From Mangrovimonas sp. YM274 (lineage in GTDB: Bacteria > Bacteroidota > Bacteroidia > Flavobacteriales > Flavobacteriaceae): a stretch of DNA of 64,000 bases. The DNA is taken from the NCBI RefSeq assembly GCF_030908385.1, contig NZ_CP133091.1, positions 2,785,501 to 2,849,500 on the forward strand. Reading direction: 5' to 3'. Of this stretch, positions 9,592 to 18,636 are shown piece by piece (positions within the stretch are counted from its first letter, which is position 1; each line of letters starts with the position of its first letter). The notes beneath the pieces are model-generated. The model saw only the letters and a program-made list of their open reading frames with translations. It was not told where the DNA came from and did no database searches. The translations under genes were made by a program, and so were the position numbers.

Positions 9592-10346
9592 TGCACTTCT
9601 TCTCCAAAATTCGCTACCAACTAGCCTCCGAAAATAAAATCTCCAAATACATGCGTTATGCCATTGGAGAAATTGTCTTGGTGGTGATTGGTATTTTGAT
9701 AGCGCTTCAAATCAACAATTGGAATGAAAACAGAAAGCTGCAAATTGAAGAACAGCAAATCTTAAGCAGTTTATTGGAAGATTTAAAAGCAGCCAAAAAA
9801 CAATCGGAAGAATCCATAATCAAAGAAAAGTTGGCCATAGACGAAATGGAAGCAGCTTTGGGCAACAAAGAAAAACGAACAAACTTCTTTAACAAAGAAA
9901 ACAACAACCCCCTTTATCATAATATCTTTTGGGGTTTTGAAATTGATATTCCCGTCATAAACGCCTACGAAGAAATTAAAACCTCCGGAAAAACAGACCT
10001 CATCAGCAACAAAACTATCCGAAGTCATTTTACCAATCTGGAACGCAGCATCAACAACCTCAACAACCTCATGGACGACCGAATAAGAGTACATCAGTTA
10101 CGCATAGATGAAATTGTAGTTGAATACCTCAACTTTTTACCCCTCCTTAAAGCTGAATTTCCAAAACTCTCCATTGAAACGGGACCTCCAATTGATTTTG
10201 AAGCTATTATGGAGCAACCTAAAATAAGGAATTTGATAGGCATAAAACTGGAGCTCAGTACCAGTGTTTACTATTACAGAAAACAACTATCCGATGAAAT
10301 CCAACTGCTTATCGAACTCCTCGAGAAAGAAATTAATAAACCATGA
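9588..10346 (+). CDS. DUF6090 family membrane protein, copy 2
   Basis: 252 residues. The N-terminal anchor (IRYQLASENK, then RYAIGEIVLVVIGILIALQ) is almost identical to copies 1 and 3, while the remaining ~200 residues share little with them beyond helix-rich, charged character. It overlaps both neighbours by four bases (ATGA at each junction), so the three proteins are probably made in fixed proportion and may form a complex. No catalytic motif is visible. Confidence 0.8.
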   Translation: MMHFFSKIRYQLASENKISKYMRYAIGEIVLVVIGILIALQINNWNENRKLQIEEQQILSSLLEDLKAAKKQSEESIIKEKLAIDEMEAALGNKEKRTNFFNKENNNPLYHNIFWGFEIDIPVINAYEEIKTSGKTDLISNKTIRSHFTNLERSINNLNNLMDDRIRVHQLRIDEIVVEYLNFLPLLKAEFPKLSIETGPPIDFEAIMEQPKIRNLIGIKLELSTSVYYYRKQLSDEIQLLIELLEKEINKP

Positions 10347-11083
10347 TTAAATTCTTTAGAAACATTCGCAAACAACTAGCTGCACAGAACAAAACTGCAG
10401 CCTATTTGCGCTATGCCATTGGCGAAATTATATTGGTGGTCATTGGCATATTGATTGCCTTACAAATCAACAATTGGAATGAAAACAGACTTGAGAAACG
10501 TTCCGAAAATAAAATTCTTGGCAACCTCCATTCAGAATTTGCAGAAAACCTAAAGGACCTTGAAAACATCAATGTACAACTGCAGGAAACCATCAATTCC
10601 ATGGAAAAGATCTTTGAAGTATTCCGAATGGAAACCCACCCATACACTCCATATCAAATTGACAGTCTGCTTTCCGAATCCCTAAACAGCCCCACTTGGA
10701 AGCCCAGTGATTTTGTGCTTAACGAGCTCAAAAATTCTGGAGGACTCTCAAAATTGGGTAATGAAGATTTAAAACGCTTATTGTTTGAATGGTCCCGCTC
10801 CTTTGCCGAATTACAAGAAATCCAAACGCAAACAGAAAACACCAATATCGAACTCATTGATTATATCAAACAACATGGTTCCCTTAGAAACATTGATCAC
10901 CTGGGTAAGTATTTCAGCTACCCCAGGTCAAACATCCACCAAGGCAACCAAATTTTATTAAAGGAATTTCAGTTTGAAAACTATATTGATGATAAATTAT
11001 ACATTTTAAAGCAACAGGTGGAGTTTTACAAAACAACCAAATCCTTAATTTCAAAAATCCTAAAGCTTACCAAAACAAGTTAA
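10343..11083 (+). CDS. DUF6090 family membrane protein, copy 3
   Basis: 246 residues, with the same conserved N-terminal anchor (IRKQLAAQNKTAAYLRYAIG) as copies 1 and 2 followed by a divergent, helical, polar tail. It ends the overlapping triplet. The anchor sequence is so similar at the DNA level that gene duplication is the simplest origin, with strong selection on the first ~46 residues and relaxed or diversifying change after them. Function unknown. Confidence 0.8.
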   Translation: MIKFFRNIRKQLAAQNKTAAYLRYAIGEIILVVIGILIALQINNWNENRLEKRSENKILGNLHSEFAENLKDLENINVQLQETINSMEKIFEVFRMETHPYTPYQIDSLLSESLNSPTWKPSDFVLNELKNSGGLSKLGNEDLKRLLFEWSRSFAELQEIQTQTENTNIELIDYIKQHGSLRNIDHLGKYFSYPRSNIHQGNQILLKEFQFENYIDDKLYILKQQVEFYKTTKSLISKILKLTKTS

Positions 11084-11131
11084 ACCACTCAATGACAAAC
11101 GTTAAATTCAGCATAAAGAAGCGATAAAACC

Positions 11132-11152
11132 TTGCCCAAGGCAATACCTTTG
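11132..11152 (+). promoter_or_regulatory. Candidate promoter -7 box with overlapping inverted repeat
   Basis: TACCTTTG at 11145-11152 matches the Bacteroidota -7 box TAnnTTTG and lies 18 bases before the ATG of a 39-residue gene. Directly upstream is a perfect 5-base inverted repeat TTGCC-CAA-GGCAA (11132-11144), placed where a repressor could block the promoter. No clear -33 TTTG box was found at the usual distance. Confidence 0.4.
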
Positions 11153-11170
11153 TAGTATAATTAATAGCAC

Positions 11171-11290
11171 ATGGACAATTTTAATATTGTTGTTTTAATC
11201 GCAATACTCCTTTTTGCCCGTTTAGGAATTAGACTTTATACCAAATATCAGGAACGCAAAAAAGAAACAGACAGCGATACTTCCAAATAG
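11171..11290 (+). CDS. 39-residue single-pass membrane microprotein
   Basis: The frame ATG (11171) to TAG (11288-11290) encodes a 39-residue protein: a short acidic N-terminus (MDNFN), one hydrophobic helix (about residues 6-17, VVLIAILLFARL), then a basic and finally polar tail (RLYTKYQERKKETDSDTSK). Positive charges after the helix suggest N-out, C-in topology. A good -7 box lies 18 bases upstream. It is 87 bases after the DUF6090 triplet. Function unknown; it has the build of small membrane regulators. Confidence 0.55.
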   Translation: MDNFNIVVLIAILLFARLGIRLYTKYQERKKETDSDTSK

Positions 11291-11352
11291 AAAACTATAT
11301 ACCTCTTGACTGATATCTTATTTCCTTTTGAACTTATTTAAGTTGAAAAAAC

Positions 11353-11928
11353 CTATTGTTTTACAATCCCATTAAACTGACTAATGTTGGAATTGATAGG
11401 ATTCCCTGAACTTCTTCTAAAAGAAGCTATCTGCCCAGCATGCCAAATGGCATCCGCTAAAGGACCGTTAATGGCATTCCAAAACGGAAATTCGTTCTCT
11501 CCAAAAACGATTTTGTAATCGGATAAATCGTTACTTGCACGTAATATATCCGCAGTTTGCTTGAGGTTCAAAAGCGTTTGTTTACGCTTTTCTTCAAAAC
11601 TCGACATTGAAAAATCCCTTTTAGTGTTAGGCTGTTTAAATGTTGCATCCAAAACCACATAACTCAAGTTCAAAATATGGTCAATAGTCTCTCCTGTAGA
11701 ACGCACTTCAGTGCTTGGACTATAAGTCAAATCGGCTTCCGTTAAACCTTCGGTTGCCCAATAATACCGAAATCCCAATCCATCTACCATTCTAGCCGCC
11801 ACAGTGCCTGCCGTGTAGGTTTGAGATGCTTGAGGCAATTCATAATAAGGTAATGTTGTATCCATATCCTTTTGAGCAAAAATAAGGGATGCCATTAAAA
11901 GCATCCCTCCTGTTAAAACTATCTTCAT
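11353..11928 (-). CDS. Exported DinB-like protein
   Basis: 191 residues. A signal peptide is clear (MKIVLTGGMLLMASLIFAQ, cleavage about residue 19). The remainder looks like the DinB four-helix fold: an N-terminal helix (VAARMVDGLGFRYYWATEGL), the middle His helix (GETIDHILNLSYVV) and a C-terminal ADAIWHAGQI motif; spaced histidines in these positions bind metal in DinB-type proteins. Exported DinB-like proteins in this phylum have no assigned reaction. It begins 3 bases after the M28 peptidase stop, so the two form an operon. Confidence 0.7.
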   Translation of the reverse strand: MKIVLTGGMLLMASLIFAQKDMDTTLPYYELPQASQTYTAGTVAARMVDGLGFRYYWATEGLTEADLTYSPSTEVRSTGETIDHILNLSYVVLDATFKQPNTKRDFSMSSFEEKRKQTLLNLKQTADILRASNDLSDYKIVFGENEFPFWNAINGPLADAIWHAGQIASFRRSSGNPINSNISQFNGIVKQ

Positions 11929-11931
11929 TTA

Positions 11932-13341
11932 CTAATCGTTTAATTCAGAAATATCCGAAATGGTTCCTGTCCCATATTTGTCAAACAAATATACCAAGGC
12001 TGTCATCGTAGCAGCTCCCAGTTCCAGTTCACGCTTATTCACGTGCTCAAAGGTATCATTGGATGCATGGTGATGATCAAAATAGCGTTGTGAATCTGGT
12101 CGTAAACCGGCCAAAACCATGTCGCCACCTTTCAGCGGACCAATATCTGCACCACTACCTCCTTTTTCAAAATAATGAATTAAGTAGGGCTTGAATAAAG
12201 CTTGCCATTGCTGTACTTTATTGAACACCGCATCACTACAATCGAATGAAAAACCTCTAGGCGTGAATCCTCCCGAATCACTTTCCAAAGCAAATACATG
12301 ATGCTCCCCATTGGCCTTAGCTACTTCAGCGTATTTTTTTCCGCCTCGCATGCCATTCTCTTCATTCATAAATAACACCACTCTAATACTTCTCTTAGGT
12401 TGGATTCCACTCTCTTTCAACAAACGCAATACATCCATTGACTGAACAACGCCTGCACCATCATCATGAGAACCGTCACCTAAATCCCAAGAATCCAAAT
12501 GACCTCCAACCACGATATATTCCTCCGGGAATTCAGTTCCCGTAATTTCTCCTATCACATTATAGGATTGTACATCCTTTAATTGCTTACAATGCTGACT
12601 GAAATAAAACTTTAACTGACTATTCAAGGCCAGCATAGAACTCAACAATTCTGCATCATTGGTACTAATAGCCGCCGAAGGGATGCGTTGGTCATTTGGC
12701 AAATCGCCATAACTCATGGCTCCGGTATGTGGAAAATCGTCCAAGCGCAAGTTCACAGAACGTACGATAACGCCCAAAGCTCCATACTTAGCAGCTTCCT
12801 TTGCCCCTGAATAACGCTGGTCTACACAGCCTCCATAAGCTTGGAATGTATTTATCAAATCGGCTTGCATTGGGCGATTAAAAAACACAATCTTCCCTTT
12901 GATGTTTTCACTTCCCAAAGCTTTCAATTCTTCGATACCTTTTACTTCCACAACTTCAGCCTTCAAACCTCCATTAGGTGTGGCAATCGAACCTCCCAAT
13001 GCACAAATATTTACATTGGTTGTAATTCCTGGAGCAGTTTCAACATAAGCAAATTCTGGAGCACCTCTTACCCACCTAGGTACCATGACAGGTTGCAACC
13101 AAACTTTATCCAAGCCTAATTGCTCTAATTCCTCTTTGGTATATTCCACCGCCCGTTCGGCATTTAAGGATCCTGACAAACGCCCTCCAATTTGATTGGA
13201 TAAATGGTCCAACCACTCGTAGCTTTTGCCATTGGTTAAAGATGTCGTATAAATGGTCTTGATGACGTTGGCATCGGTAGCTGTTTGGGCTTGTATTTGA
13301 AAAGAAAACAAAACAACCAGGATGGTAATGATATGCTTCAT
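11932..13341 (-). CDS. Exported M28 family metallopeptidase with PA domain
   Basis: 469 residues with a signal peptide (about 1-18, ending IQAQ). A protease-associated domain is inserted at about 120-260. The catalytic part carries the M28 metal ligands: GGHLDSWD (His281), SHDDGAG (Asp293), NEENG (Glu327 base, Glu328 ligand), ESDSG (Asp355) and a late HHHASND. Enzymes like this are two-zinc aminopeptidases or carboxypeptidases acting outside the cytoplasm, probably for nutrient peptides. Length is normal and all ligands are present. The DinB-like gene follows 3 bases downstream. Confidence 0.9.
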   Translation of the reverse strand: MKHIITILVVLFSFQIQAQTATDANVIKTIYTTSLTNGKSYEWLDHLSNQIGGRLSGSLNAERAVEYTKEELEQLGLDKVWLQPVMVPRWVRGAPEFAYVETAPGITTNVNICALGGSIATPNGGLKAEVVEVKGIEELKALGSENIKGKIVFFNRPMQADLINTFQAYGGCVDQRYSGAKEAAKYGALGVIVRSVNLRLDDFPHTGAMSYGDLPNDQRIPSAAISTNDAELLSSMLALNSQLKFYFSQHCKQLKDVQSYNVIGEITGTEFPEEYIVVGGHLDSWDLGDGSHDDGAGVVQSMDVLRLLKESGIQPKRSIRVVLFMNEENGMRGGKKYAEVAKANGEHHVFALESDSGGFTPRGFSFDCSDAVFNKVQQWQALFKPYLIHYFEKGGSGADIGPLKGGDMVLAGLRPDSQRYFDHHHASNDTFEHVNKRELELGAATMTALVYLFDKYGTGTISDISELND

Positions 13342-13429
13342 AAAAAATATTTTTGGGCTCTAAAGATAATAGTTCTTAATGGGCATCTTCTAAAAGAAAC
13401 CTTAAAATTAATATTGCTATTCAATGCAA

Positions 13430-14311
13430 TTATTCATTTTCCAATTGCCTTTTATACGTCTCAAGATGCGCTTTGATATCATCATCCAATTCTGGTTCCT
13501 CAATATCATTATAGGTTTGTAAGGTGTCCAATAAAATTCTGGCAACAATATATCGCGCCGTTGCTTTATCATCAGAAGGAATGATATACCAAGGCGCATG
13601 GGATTTGCTTGTTTTATTGATAGCATCTTCATAACAATGCTGATAAGTGTCCCACAATTCTCGTTCCTTAAGGTCGCCTGGGGAAAATTTCCAGTTTTTT
13701 TCCTTTTTCTCCAAACGACGCAGCAATCTATCTTTTTGCTCACTCTTGGAAAGGTGCAGAAAAAACTTAAATACAATGGTACCATTGTCTGCTATATGCT
13801 GTTCAAAATTATTGATTTCCTTAAAACGCTTTTCCCAAAATGCTTCATCTATATCCTCCAAAGAAGTAACGTTTGGCAAATTTTCTCCCAGAATATATTG
13901 CGGATGTACACGGGTTACCAAAACATTTTCATAATGGGTTCTATTGAAAATCCCAAATTTACCTCTAGCTGGAAGCCTCAAATAATGGCGCCATAAATAA
14001 TCGTGCTTCAATTCAAGTGGTGTTGGGGTTTTAAAACTATGCACCACAATTCCCCGCGTATTGAAATCCTTAAAAACCTCCCGAATCATACTATCCTTTC
14101 CTGCTGTATCCATCCCTTGGATACACACCAAAACAGCATATTTACCATGTGCATACATGGTATCCTGAAGTTTTCCCAAGGTCACACGTACCTCTTCCAG
14201 CTCCTTTTCAATCTTTTCTTCGGAAGCTTCTAAATCGTAGGTAGTTTTAAGCTTTTCCAAAGCCACCGAATCTGTTACCTTAAAACGGTCAATTTTTATC
14301 TTTTTCATCAA
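13430..14311 (-). CDS. Polyphosphate kinase 2 family (polyP:nucleotide phosphotransferase)
   Basis: 293 residues. The Walker A loop GMDTAGKDS is at about residue 66, and the lid/Walker B region reads ARGKFGIFNRTHYENVLVTRVHP, as in PPK2 proteins. PPK2 moves phosphate between polyphosphate and nucleoside mono- or diphosphates in the cytoplasm. The length of a single-domain short form fits; which class (AMP or ADP preference) cannot be decided by eye. The start is MMKKIKIDRF; a second Met one codon later is equally possible. It stands alone, 88 bases upstream of the M28 gene on the same strand. Confidence 0.9.
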   Translation of the reverse strand: MMKKIKIDRFKVTDSVALEKLKTTYDLEASEEKIEKELEEVRVTLGKLQDTMYAHGKYAVLVCIQGMDTAGKDSMIREVFKDFNTRGIVVHSFKTPTPLELKHDYLWRHYLRLPARGKFGIFNRTHYENVLVTRVHPQYILGENLPNVTSLEDIDEAFWEKRFKEINNFEQHIADNGTIVFKFFLHLSKSEQKDRLLRRLEKKEKNWKFSPGDLKERELWDTYQHCYEDAINKTSKSHAPWYIIPSDDKATARYIVARILLDTLQTYNDIEEPELDDDIKAHLETYKRQLENE

Positions 14312-14437
14312 CTTGATATTTATGGTATTAGTACTTACTATATATAGGAAAATTATGATTTAATCAAAAAAAACATACCGTTTAGCGATTTTTTCCTACT
14401 TTTATCGAGCCTACTTAATTTTTAAACCCAAATCTCT

Positions 14438-15175
14438 ATGAAAAAAATCTACATTTTCTCATTAGTTTTATTAATCAATGCTGTATCGTTTGGGCAGTCC
14501 TTATGCTCGGATGCTCAACCCAATGCTGTGTATGCCTACTCGCATGTTAAAACAGCTTATGACTCCAACAATTTAACTCACCTAAAGCAATATTCCAAGC
14601 GTTCTTTGGAAGCTTTTGAGCGCGTTAAAACCACTTTGGAAAATTGTGGCGGGTGTAAAACCGCCTACAACAAAGCGTATGATGGGGCTGAATTGTTAGC
14701 CAAAGTATCATCGGCAGAAACTTTTGAAGACGGCAGATTTTATGTAAAAAAAGCCAAAGAAATTGCTCAGGAAACCATTACTGAACTGGATCTTTGTACT
14801 AAAAATACAGGGACTTCAGATAATCAAGACCTAGCCGATTTGGAAAGCGCACAGTTTGAATTGGAACAACAACAATTGGAATTACAACGCAAGCAAGAAG
14901 AAATCAAACAAAGACTTGTGGAGCAGCAACAAAAGGAAATAGCCATTAAAAAGGAGCTGTTGATTAGCGAAGCTGGATCTTCTATTACTGAAAACATTAA
15001 ATCCTACAACAAAGTGTTATCCTCTTGTGGCTGCCAATCAGAGAACATTAATTTTGCAGAAAACAAAACCGAATTGATGGATAAGTCCTTAGAAGAAATT
15101 AGATCATTCTACATTAATACTATGGCCGCTATTACCAATACCTATCTAGAACGTTTAAACTCTTGTAAGATGTAA
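14438..15175 (+). CDS. Exported coiled-coil protein of unknown function
   Basis: 245 residues. A signal peptide (1-19, ending VSFGQ) is followed by a helical domain containing two cysteine pairs (LENCGGC and later SSCGC) and a central coiled coil at about 130-175 very rich in Gln/Glu (for example QFELEQQQLELQRKQEE). Similar proteins occur in marine Flavobacteriaceae; no enzyme motif is seen. A likely -7 box TACTTTTA lies at 14397-14404. It is transcribed alone and ends at a bidirectional terminator. Confidence 0.65.
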   Translation: MKKIYIFSLVLLINAVSFGQSLCSDAQPNAVYAYSHVKTAYDSNNLTHLKQYSKRSLEAFERVKTTLENCGGCKTAYNKAYDGAELLAKVSSAETFEDGRFYVKKAKEIAQETITELDLCTKNTGTSDNQDLADLESAQFELEQQQLELQRKQEEIKQRLVEQQQKEIAIKKELLISEAGSSITENIKSYNKVLSSCGCQSENINFAENKTELMDKSLEEIRSFYINTMAAITNTYLERLNSCKM

Positions 15176-15193
15176 TTTTACAGGATAACTTAT

Positions 15194-15228
15194 AAAAAAA
15201 AGAGCAACGAATGGTTGCTCTTTTTTTG
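15194..15228. terminator. Bidirectional rho-independent terminator
   Basis: Stem AGAGCAAC (15201-15208) pairs with GTTGCTCT (15214-15221) around a 5-base loop. It is flanked by an A run upstream and a T run downstream, so it can stop both the plus-strand coiled-coil gene and the minus-strand sigma-54 regulator operon. Confidence 0.85.
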
Positions 15229-15247
15229 TTGATACTATTATGTTACT

Positions 15248-16411
15248 TTATTTCGCAGCAAAAAGCTTTACATCATCCTCGCTCACTTCCTTTCCTCCCA
15301 AAATGATCAGTCGCTCCACGACATTTCGCAGTTCACGAATGTTTCCTGTCCAATCATAATGCTGTAATAATTTCACAGCGTTATCTGAGAAAGCCTTTAC
15401 ACCTGTCCCCTGCTCCGAAGCGATTTTTTGAGAGAAAAAGTCAATCAATAAAGGGATGTCCTCACGCCTGTCATTTAAAGACGGAACTTTAATTAGAATT
15501 ACCGCCAAACGGTGGTACAGATCTTCACGGAATCTGCCTTCGTCTATTTCCTTCTTTAAATCCTTATTGGTAGCAGCTACCACACGGACATCCACCTTAA
15601 TATCCTTATCACTACCAACACGTTGAATTTTATTTTCCTGAAGCGCCCTTAGCACTTTTGCCTGAGCAGACAAACTCATATCTCCTATTTCATCCAAGAA
15701 AATGGTCCCGGCATTGGCTGCTTCAAACTTACCGGCCCTGTCTTTAACCGCACTTGTAAAGGCACCTTTAATATGTCCGAACAATTCACTTTCTATCAAC
15801 TCCGACGGTATTGCGGCACAATTCACTTCTATTAACGGGCCTTTGGAGCGTTCGCTCTTTTCGTGCAACCAGTGGGCCACCAATTCCTTCCCAGTACCAT
15901 TGGGCCCTGTAATTAGTACACGGGCATCTGTAGGCGCTACCTTTTCAATCATGTCCTTGATTTGTTCAATGGCGCCACTTTCACCTACCATTTGGTAACT
16001 CTTGCTGACTTTCTTTTTCAGCATTTTATTCTGCACTACCAACTCCTTTCTGTCCAAGGCAATCCTAACGGTATTGAGTAATCGGTTCAAATCTGGTGGC
16101 TTCGAGATATAATCGAAAGCGCCAAGACGCATGGTGTTTACAGCCGTATCCAAATCGCCGTGACCGGAAATCATCACCATAGGAATTTCTGGTTTCAACT
16201 TCTTAACCGCTTCCAAAACTTCCACACCATCCATTTTTGGCATTTTGATATCGCAAAGGATTAAATCATAATCGTCCTGTTTTACCTTTTCAACTCCCGC
16301 CAAACCATCTTCGGCTTCTTCTACCACATAACTATCATTTTCCTCGGAAAGGATTTTCACCAAAACTCTTCTAATGGCGGCTTCGTCTTCAATGACTAAT
16401 ATTTTTGGCAT
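15248..16411 (-). CDS. NtrC-type response regulator lacking a DNA-binding domain
   Basis: 387 residues. Receiver domain at 1-120 with phospho-acceptor Asp54 (LILCDIKMPKMDG) and acidic pocket ED; AAA+ sigma-54 activation domain at about 140-375 with Walker A GPNGTGKE (169-176) and Walker B IFLDE (237-241). Two departures from the norm: the sigma-54-contacting GAFTGA loop reads GAFTSA (216-221), and the protein stops at LFAAK just after the AAA+ lid, with no Fis-type helix-turn-helix. It may act from solution on sigma-54 holoenzyme. It is the last gene of a tight operon after mscS. Confidence 0.85.
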   Translation of the reverse strand: MPKILVIEDEAAIRRVLVKILSEENDSYVVEEAEDGLAGVEKVKQDDYDLILCDIKMPKMDGVEVLEAVKKLKPEIPMVMISGHGDLDTAVNTMRLGAFDYISKPPDLNRLLNTVRIALDRKELVVQNKMLKKKVSKSYQMVGESGAIEQIKDMIEKVAPTDARVLITGPNGTGKELVAHWLHEKSERSKGPLIEVNCAAIPSELIESELFGHIKGAFTSAVKDRAGKFEAANAGTIFLDEIGDMSLSAQAKVLRALQENKIQRVGSDKDIKVDVRVVAATNKDLKKEIDEGRFREDLYHRLAVILIKVPSLNDRREDIPLLIDFFSQKIASEQGTGVKAFSDNAVKLLQHYDWTGNIRELRNVVERLIILGGKEVSEDDVKLFAAK

Positions 16412-16429
16412 AGTATTTTGTTTCGGTTA

Positions 16430-17317
16430 TTATTTTTTGGGTTCTATAATATGAATGTCCCTTTGAGGGAATGGGATAGCCACGTTATGTTCGCGAAATA
16501 AACGATCAATTTCGAAACGGATATCACTCTTTGGAAAAGCAGCCTTAAAACTATCGTTAAGGGTAAAAATCAATTTAAAGTCCAGCGAACTATCTCCAAA
16601 ATTGATAAACTGCACCGATGGCTCAGGATCCGGCAGCACCTGTGGGTGCGAACTCGCTGCTTGCAACAAGAGTTCTTTCACTAATTGCACATCACTTCCA
16701 TAAGCAACACCAACCTGAACACTTTCCCTTGTAGTCGTGCCATTTTGTGTCCAGTTATACAAACTATTGGTAAGATATAAGTGGTTAGGAATTACCAGTA
16801 CCTTATTATCGACAGTAACGGCTCGGGTAGTTCTTAGTTTAATTTCTTCCACGCGGCCTACTTTACCTTCAATTTCAATAATATCATTAACCGATACCGT
16901 TTGATCTACCAAAATGAATATTCCGGAAATGATATCTTGGAACAAGGTCTGTAAGGCCAGACCAACACCTATTAACAGCGCTGCTGAGGCTGCAAAAATG
17001 GCCGTAACATTTACCCCTACGGAATCAAACACCACAAGGAGCACAATTAAATAAATTAGCCATCTGGAAAACGAAAATACAGTGTCAAATTTCACCCTAT
17101 TTTCTTCCGGCATACGCTTGGACACTAATTTTTTTAAAAATGTCAACACCACCGAAGTAATCCCGTAAATAATAAACACCAACAAGATTAATCCTATGGT
17201 AATTCTTATACTATTATCTTCATTAGCATAAATTACCTTTCCCAAAAAACTGGTAATGGTATCCCAAACACTACTTTCGGTTACAATTGTTTCTATTTTG
17301 TCTATAGGGTCCTGCAT
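16430..17317 (-). CDS. MscS-family small mechanosensitive ion channel
   Basis: 295 residues. Three membrane helices (about 40-65, 85-105, 108-135) end in the pore-lining TM3 segment (SAALLIGVGLALQTLFQDIISGIFI). The beta domain carries the family sequence VNDIIEIEGKVGRVEEIKLR and the C-terminal alpha/beta domain follows. It opens under membrane tension to release solutes during hypo-osmotic shock. It lies 3 bases after the ABC permease gene and 18 bases before the sigma-54-type regulator, so all are probably co-transcribed. Confidence 0.9.
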   Translation of the reverse strand: MQDPIDKIETIVTESSVWDTITSFLGKVIYANEDNSIRITIGLILLVFIIYGITSVVLTFLKKLVSKRMPEENRVKFDTVFSFSRWLIYLIVLLVVFDSVGVNVTAIFAASAALLIGVGLALQTLFQDIISGIFILVDQTVSVNDIIEIEGKVGRVEEIKLRTTRAVTVDNKVLVIPNHLYLTNSLYNWTQNGTTTRESVQVGVAYGSDVQLVKELLLQAASSHPQVLPDPEPSVQFINFGDSSLDFKLIFTLNDSFKAAFPKSDIRFEIDRLFREHNVAIPFPQRDIHIIEPKK

Positions 17318-17320
17318 AAC

Positions 17321-18634
17321 TTAGTATTTTAACCATTTATACAATTCTTTATAACTAGGCTTTTTGCCATACATCAAAATACCTACGCGATATATTTTGG
17401 CCGCAAACCAAACAGTGAATACAAAGGTACCTATCAATAATACTAAAGATAGTAATTGCTGCCAAATGGGAACCCCAAATGGAATTCTCATCAACATTAC
17501 AACCGGTGAAGTAAAAGGAATAAATGAGAATACTGTAGATACCGTTCCATGTGGATCTTCAATTACAGTAAATACTCCTACATAAACAGCCAAAATAAGC
17601 GGCATTAATATAGGCATCATGAATTGTTGGGTATCGGTTTCGTTATCTACAGCAGCGCCGATAGCCGCATATAGTGAACTATACAATAAATAGCCTCCCA
17701 CAAAAAAGAACATAAAGGCTACAATTAGGTTGGCAATTGGCAAATTTTGAAAAGCCATAATCCCTAACTTCAATTTCGATTCAAACTCTGGAGATTGCAC
17801 AGCCTGTTGCATAATTTCTTGCTGCGGCGTATGCATATCCATGATACTGATCCCGAAAATAGCGGAGACCACACTCATAAGCACACCACCCAAAATAATC
17901 CAAATGATAAACTGGGTAATACCAGCCAAAGAGGTGCCAATAATTTTACCCATCATCAATTGAATGGGCTTAACAGAGGAAATGATAACCTCAATAATTC
18001 TACTGGTCTTTTCTTCAATAACGCTCCGCATGATCATATTCCCATAAATAATAATGAACATGAACAGCAAATATCCCGCCATACCACCAAAAGCCAATTT
18101 TAATACATTGTCAATCTTAGAAGTAGTTTCACCAGAGAACGTTTCCTGAGCAATGTCGATACTGATTCTAGATGAATTAATCATATCAATATCAACTCCT
18201 CTATTTTCCAATTGCAAATCTGTCATTTTCTTTTCCAACTTACCTTCCAGACTGGACATAACGGTTAAAGAAGGTGACTCCTCAGAATAAAAGGTAATAC
18301 CTTTTGATGCAGAAGTAGAATCTACCTGTTTAGGAATAAAAAGCAATCCATAATCCTCCTGAGCCTTGACCAATATTTTGGCCTCCTCTAGGGACTTATT
18401 GGTTAAATAATTATAGGTTGTATTATCAGTACTTTGAAACACTTCCTCCAACAAACCTGTTTCATCCAATACCGAAATGCTACGCTTTTTGTTGTTATTC
18501 AATTGGGTTAAATAAGCTACAACCGCAATAAGCGCAATCATGATCAATGGACTCAATATTGTCATGATAATAAACGATTTATTCTTAACTTTTGTCAAGT
18601 ATTCACGTTTTATGATAAGAGGTAAATGGTTCAT
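17321..18634 (-). CDS. ABC-2 type (NatB-like) transporter permease
   Basis: 437 residues. One N-terminal membrane helix (about 22-43) is followed by a large extracytoplasmic domain (about 45-185) and then six hydrophobic segments with the ABC-2 pattern (MRSVIEEKTSRIIEVIISSV before helix 3). NatB is the membrane part of a Na+ exporting ABC system; homologues in Bacteroidota are of unknown substrate. It starts 2 bases after the ATPase gene, its obvious partner. Confidence 0.85.
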   Translation of the reverse strand: MNHLPLIIKREYLTKVKNKSFIIMTILSPLIMIALIAVVAYLTQLNNNKKRSISVLDETGLLEEVFQSTDNTTYNYLTNKSLEEAKILVKAQEDYGLLFIPKQVDSTSASKGITFYSEESPSLTVMSSLEGKLEKKMTDLQLENRGVDIDMINSSRISIDIAQETFSGETTSKIDNVLKLAFGGMAGYLLFMFIIIYGNMIMRSVIEEKTSRIIEVIISSVKPIQLMMGKIIGTSLAGITQFIIWIILGGVLMSVVSAIFGISIMDMHTPQQEIMQQAVQSPEFESKLKLGIMAFQNLPIANLIVAFMFFFVGGYLLYSSLYAAIGAAVDNETDTQQFMMPILMPLILAVYVGVFTVIEDPHGTVSTVFSFIPFTSPVVMLMRIPFGVPIWQQLLSLVLLIGTFVFTVWFAAKIYRVGILMYGKKPSYKELYKWLKY

Positions 18635-18636
18635 GC

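Noticed and set aside
8851-11083. DUF6090 triplet as a mobile or phase-variable cassette
   Set aside because: No inverted repeats, recombinase gene or site-specific repeats flank the copies; ordinary tandem duplication is enough.
13598-13996. 132-codon plus-strand frame opposite PPK2
   Set aside because: It is the antisense shadow of a clear PPK2 gene.
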